Source of the DNA: Gammaproteobacteria bacterium
GTDB taxonomy: Bacteria > Pseudomonadota > Gammaproteobacteria > SZUA-229
DNA: 8,183 nt
NCBI GenBank assembly: GCA_029880105.1
Contig: JAOUPA010000087.1
Coordinates: forward strand, 1-8,183
Direction: 5' to 3'
Made by a program: the position numbers and the translations under genes. The notes under the pieces were generated by a model, which did no database searches, had not been told where the DNA came from, and was given only the letters and a program-made list of their open reading frames with translations. Of this stretch, positions 5,102 through 8,183 are shown one piece after another (positions within the stretch are counted from its first letter, which is position 1; each line of letters opens with the position of its first letter).

Positions 5102-7693
5102 TTAAAGCGTACGTTCAACCTGGACGCGTTCAAATACTTCAATCTGATCGCCAGGCTTGACATCGTTGTAATTCTTCACCGCAATACCACACTCGGTACC
5201 ACTCTTTACCTCTTCAACATCGTCTTTGAAGCGACGCAGTGATTCAAGCTCACCCTCGAAAATAACCACATCGTTACGCAGTACGCGAATCGGCCGTGAA
5301 CGTTTAACCACGCCTTCAGTTACGATAGAGCCAGCTACCTGGCCCAGTTGCTGTGAACGGAAAACTTCCTGCACTTTGGCCATACCAATAATATGCTCAC
5401 GATATTCTGGTTTTAACATGCCTATTAGTGCCTGCTTAACTTCCTCAATCAGCTCATAGATAACGCTGTAATAATTGAGATCGACACCACGCTCTGCGGC
5501 TGCAGCTCGTGCCGTTGCGTCAGCACGAACATTAAAACCAAGCACGATGGCATTCGATGCCGCTGCCAGACTGATATCGGTCTCGTTAATACCACCAACA
5601 CCTGAGCCGACAATGGCTACATCAACTTCTTCATTATCGGCAGCCAACTTTTTCAAAGAATCACTAATTGCTTCCAGCGTTCCCTGTACATCCGCCTTCA
5701 ACAGAATGTTCAGTTTTTTGACTTCGCCTGCCTTCATCTGGTCAAACAACGAATCAAGTTTGGCCTGCTGCTGGCCAGCCAGACGCATATCGCGTGCCTT
5801 CTGACGACGCTTACTGGTTACTTCGCGCGCAGTACGCTCGTCTTCAACTGCTAACACCTCATCACCAGCACTCGGCGTTTTTGACAAACCAATAACCGCC
5901 ACCGGAATAGAAGGGCCTGCAGTTTCAACTTCCTTGCCGTGCTCATTGAACATGGCACGAACCCGACCGAATTCCTCACCGGCAAGAATGATATCGCCTT
6001 TTCTCAGTGTACCCTGCTGCACAAGCACAGTAGTAGTAACACCACGCCCCTTGTCCAAGCTGGCTTCAAGCACTGCACCTGATGCCAGGCCTTCTGAGTG
6101 GGCCTTCAATTCCATTAATTCCGCCTGTAACAGAATAGAATCTAGTAACGTATCGATACCCTGACCTGTTTTAGCTGAAACATTGACAAAAATATTCTCA
6201 CCGCCCCACTCTTCTGGAATAACCGAATAATTACCAAGCTCATTTTTGACACGCTCAGGGTCGGCATCTTCTTTATCTATTTTATTCACGGCAACGATAA
6301 TGGGTACTTCCGCTGCCTTGGCATGCTGTATCGCCTCAATCGTTTGCGGCATCACACCATCATCTGCTGCGACAACCAGAATAACAATATCGGTTGCGTT
6401 GGCACCACGTTCACGCATACTGGTAAAGGCCGCATGCCCAGGTGTATCGAGGAAGGTGATCATGCCCTTATCGGTTTCTACGTGATAGGCGCCAATATGC
6501 TGGGTAATACCACCGGCCTCACCAGTAGCGATTTTTGATACTCGGATGTAATCCAGTAATGATGTCTTACCATGGTCTACGTGACCCATGATGGTCACAA
6601 CAGGCGCCCTGGGACGCTCTTCAAACTGGGTATTATCCCTGGACAGCAACTCATTCTCTCGATCATCCTCATTGATCATAATAGCCTTATGACCTAGCTC
6701 CTCAACCACCAGCGCAGCTGTATCCTGATCAATCACCTGATTAATTGTCGCCATTACACCCATTTTCATCAGCGCCTTGATCAGCTCAGCTGCCTTCATG
6801 GACATGCGTTTGGCTAATTCATCAACCGTGATAACTTCCGGAATGCTAACCTCGTGAGTCACGGGCTCTACAGGCTTCTCAAAACCATGACGGGTCTCTG
6901 CAACCACTTTTTGTGGCAGCATCTTACCTTTCTTTTTCTTACGCTTACCGCTTAGCTCTGAGGCGACATGTAACTCGGAGCGACCATACAGGGTTTTTTC
7001 GTGTTTAGGTGCCTTTCTACCGCCCTTATCACGTCTGGCATCTTCTGCCTGAATAATATCAGGCGTAGCCACAACTGCTTTGGCTGCTTTTTCTGGCTTG
7101 GGCTTGGATTTAGGCTGCGATCTTACAACCACTGGTTCAGCTTCATCTTCGGCTTCTATTCCTGCTTCAGCTTCAGCCTCAGCTTTCTGTTTTGCCGCTT
7201 CAATCTTGGCTTTATCTTCTTCGCTTTCCTGCTTCAGCTTTTCAGTACGCGCACGAATTTTTTCCTGCTCACGCTCACGCTCCAACTCGCGTTGCGCCTG
7301 ATCAGCACGTAATTTTTCCAGCTCCTCAAGTTCTTTCGGCTTTGATGCCTCGACGGGTGCCTCAGTAACAGCACCTACAATACTGGGTTTACTAATCGTA
7401 CGTTTTTTTCTAACTTCAATTGCAACGGTTTTTCCACGACTGGCACCACTACTAGCTTTTAGCTCGGTCACCGATTTACGTTTCAGGGTTATTTTGCGTG
7501 GTTTATCGTCCGTTCCAACGGCACTCTTGCCATGTTGACCACGTAAATAATCCAGCAATTGCAGTTTATCCTGATCTGAAATCAAGGCATCGGCACTATC
7601 CGCTTTTAGACCTGCCTCTTTAATTTGATCAAGAAGTCGTTCAACCGAAGTTCCAACGACATCTGCGAGTTGCTTTACTGTTACTTCTGCCAT
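5102..7693 (-). CDS. infB: translation initiation factor IF-2
   Basis: IF2 is the GTPase that places formyl-methionyl initiator tRNA in the 30S P site and promotes 50S joining. The 863-residue protein is close to E. coli IF2 (890). An N-terminal IF2_N domain covers about 1-52. A highly charged, probably coiled-coil and disordered linker follows (about 115-275, rich in Lys, Glu and Ala), then a second IF2_N domain (about 285-337). The G domain has G1 GHVDHGKT (370-377), switch I GGITQHIGAY (394-403), G3 DTPGH (416-420), G4 NKID (470-473) and G5 SAK (506-508). Beta-barrel domains follow, ending with the initiator-tRNA-binding C2 region, including VTEGVVKRSRPIRVLR and YNDVKPGDQIEVFE. The ATG has GAGG five bases upstream and lies 17 bases after nusA. 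All GTPase motifs look intact. Confidence 0.99.
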   Translation of the reverse strand: MAEVTVKQLADVVGTSVERLLDQIKEAGLKADSADALISDQDKLQLLDYLRGQHGKSAVGTDDKPRKITLKRKSVTELKASSGASRGKTVAIEVRKKRTISKPSIVGAVTEAPVEASKPKELEELEKLRADQAQRELEREREQEKIRARTEKLKQESEEDKAKIEAAKQKAEAEAEAGIEAEDEAEPVVVRSQPKSKPKPEKAAKAVVATPDIIQAEDARRDKGGRKAPKHEKTLYGRSELHVASELSGKRKKKKGKMLPQKVVAETRHGFEKPVEPVTHEVSIPEVITVDELAKRMSMKAAELIKALMKMGVMATINQVIDQDTAALVVEELGHKAIMINEDDRENELLSRDNTQFEERPRAPVVTIMGHVDHGKTSLLDYIRVSKIATGEAGGITQHIGAYHVETDKGMITFLDTPGHAAFTSMRERGANATDIVILVVAADDGVMPQTIEAIQHAKAAEVPIIVAVNKIDKEDADPERVKNELGNYSVIPEEWGGENIFVNVSAKTGQGIDTLLDSILLQAELMELKAHSEGLASGAVLEASLDKGRGVTTTVLVQQGTLRKGDIILAGEEFGRVRAMFNEHGKEVETAGPSIPVAVIGLSKTPSAGDEVLAVEDERTAREVTSKRRQKARDMRLAGQQQAKLDSLFDQMKAGEVKKLNILLKADVQGTLEAISDSLKKLAADNEEVDVAIVGSGVGGINETDISLAAASNAIVLGFNVRADATARAAAAERGVDLNYYSVIYELIEEVKQALIGMLKPEYREHIIGMAKVQEVFRSQQLGQVAGSIVTEGVVKRSRPIRVLRNDVVIFEGELESLRRFKDDVEEVKSGTECGIAVKNYNDVKPGDQIEVFERVQVERTL

Positions 7694-7710
7694 ATTTGCC
7701 TCAGTATTTA

Positions 7711-8183
7711 TTATTCCTCGGCTGCAAACCAGGGTGCGCGAGCTGTCATGATTAATGCAGATGCACGTTCTTCATCCATATCATCAATCACCATTAATTC
7801 ATCAATAGACTGCTCTGCCAGATCTTCCATTGTGCAAACACCAATCACTGCCAGGCGATTTGCCGTTTCCTGGTCCATGCCTTCCATATTGAGCAAGTCT
7901 TCAGCAGGTCTATTATCCTCAAGAACCTCTTCAGCCATAATCGCCCTGGTCAATAAATAATCGCGAGCACGATTACGTAGTTCCGCTACGATCTCTTCGT
8001 CAAATTCTTCGATGGCCAACAGTTCCTGTTCAGGTACATACGCTACTTCTTCAATAGTTGTAAAACCTTCTGTCACCAGAATTTCTGCCAGTTCATTATC
8101 CACATCCAGCTGTTCAACAAAAGCCTGCAAATATTTTGCACTCTCTTCTTCACTCTTATCTTCAGCCTCTTTTTCGGTCATGA
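7711..8183 (-). CDS. nusA: transcription termination/antitermination protein NusA, C-terminal part
   Basis: The frame is open through the right edge, so only about 157 C-terminal residues are visible; the Met near the edge is internal. NusA binds RNA polymerase and controls pausing, intrinsic termination and antitermination. The visible part corresponds to the two acidic-repeat domains found in gammaproteobacterial NusA. AR1 is DNELAEILVTEGFTTIEEVA with YVPEQELLAIEEFDEE. AR2 starts at PAEDLLNMEGMDQETANRLA and includes VCTMEDLAEQSIDEL and ALIMTARAPWF. Both are helix-hairpin-helix folds; in E. coli AR2 contacts the alpha subunit C-terminal domain and relieves autoinhibition, and AR1 binds lambda N. 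The preceding MTEKEAEDK matches the linker into AR1. The stop is 17 bases before infB, so the two are surely co-transcribed. The N-terminal, S1 and KH domains would lie beyond the window. Confidence 0.97.
   Translation of the reverse strand, partial: MTEKEAEDKSEEESAKYLQAFVEQLDVDNELAEILVTEGFTTIEEVAYVPEQELLAIEEFDEEIVAELRNRARDYLLTRAIMAEEVLEDNRPAEDLLNMEGMDQETANRLAVIGVCTMEDLAEQSIDELMVIDDMDEERASALIMTARAPWFAAEE

Noticed and set aside
7001..7312. Overlapping plus-strand frames (103 and 73 residues) opposite the infB linker
   Set aside because: They are antisense to the Lys/Glu/Ala-rich IF2 linker. The Phe/Ser/Cys-rich translations are what a complement of that low-complexity stretch gives, and no start signal or family match is seen.
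1..8183. A hidden new system, mobile element or CRISPR array
   Set aside because: I looked for direct repeats, transposase-like frames and spaced repeat arrays and saw none. The genes are conserved housekeeping genes in the expected order, with two ordinary envelope lipoproteins.

Overview
This window is a bacterial chromosome segment from what looks like a free-living gammaproteobacterium. The protein sequences resemble Escherichia and Pseudomonas homologues closely, base composition is moderate, and the gene order is the classic nusA-infB-rbfA-truB-rpsO-pnp transcription/translation cluster. I cannot name the genus from sequence alone. Every gene I can support lies on the minus strand, so transcription runs from high to low coordinates.

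Layout in transcription order: the C-terminal part of nusA (cut by the right edge), infB (IF2), rbfA, truB, rpsO (S15) and pnp (PNPase). The first four are packed 12-17 bases apart. A 102-base gap before rpsO holds a candidate promoter and a small hairpin, and a 68-base gap separates rpsO from pnp. A rho-independent terminator follows pnp. Next comes a 226-residue lipoprotein with a C-terminal SPOR (peptidoglycan-binding) domain and its own terminator. At the left edge is the first 70 codons of a second lipoprotein that looks like the TatT component associated with TRAP transporters.

The cluster genes work together in making and handling RNA. NusA controls pausing, termination and antitermination. 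IF2 places initiator tRNA on the ribosome, RbfA matures the 30S subunit, TruB makes pseudouridine 55 in tRNA, S15 is an early 30S assembly protein, and PNPase degrades RNA 3'-to-5'. The two lipoproteins downstream belong to the cell envelope and are separate transcription units by their terminators.

The window is mostly conserved housekeeping DNA. I see no mobile element, CRISPR array, RNA gene, frameshift or obviously new system. The points worth checking are modest: the short, terminator-less rpsO-pnp junction with a non-ATG pnp start; related inverted repeats upstream of both lipoprotein genes; the envelope genes downstream of pnp, where enterobacteria carry nlpI; and a possible internal start in infB. 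No gene-free stretch exceeds about 175 bases.
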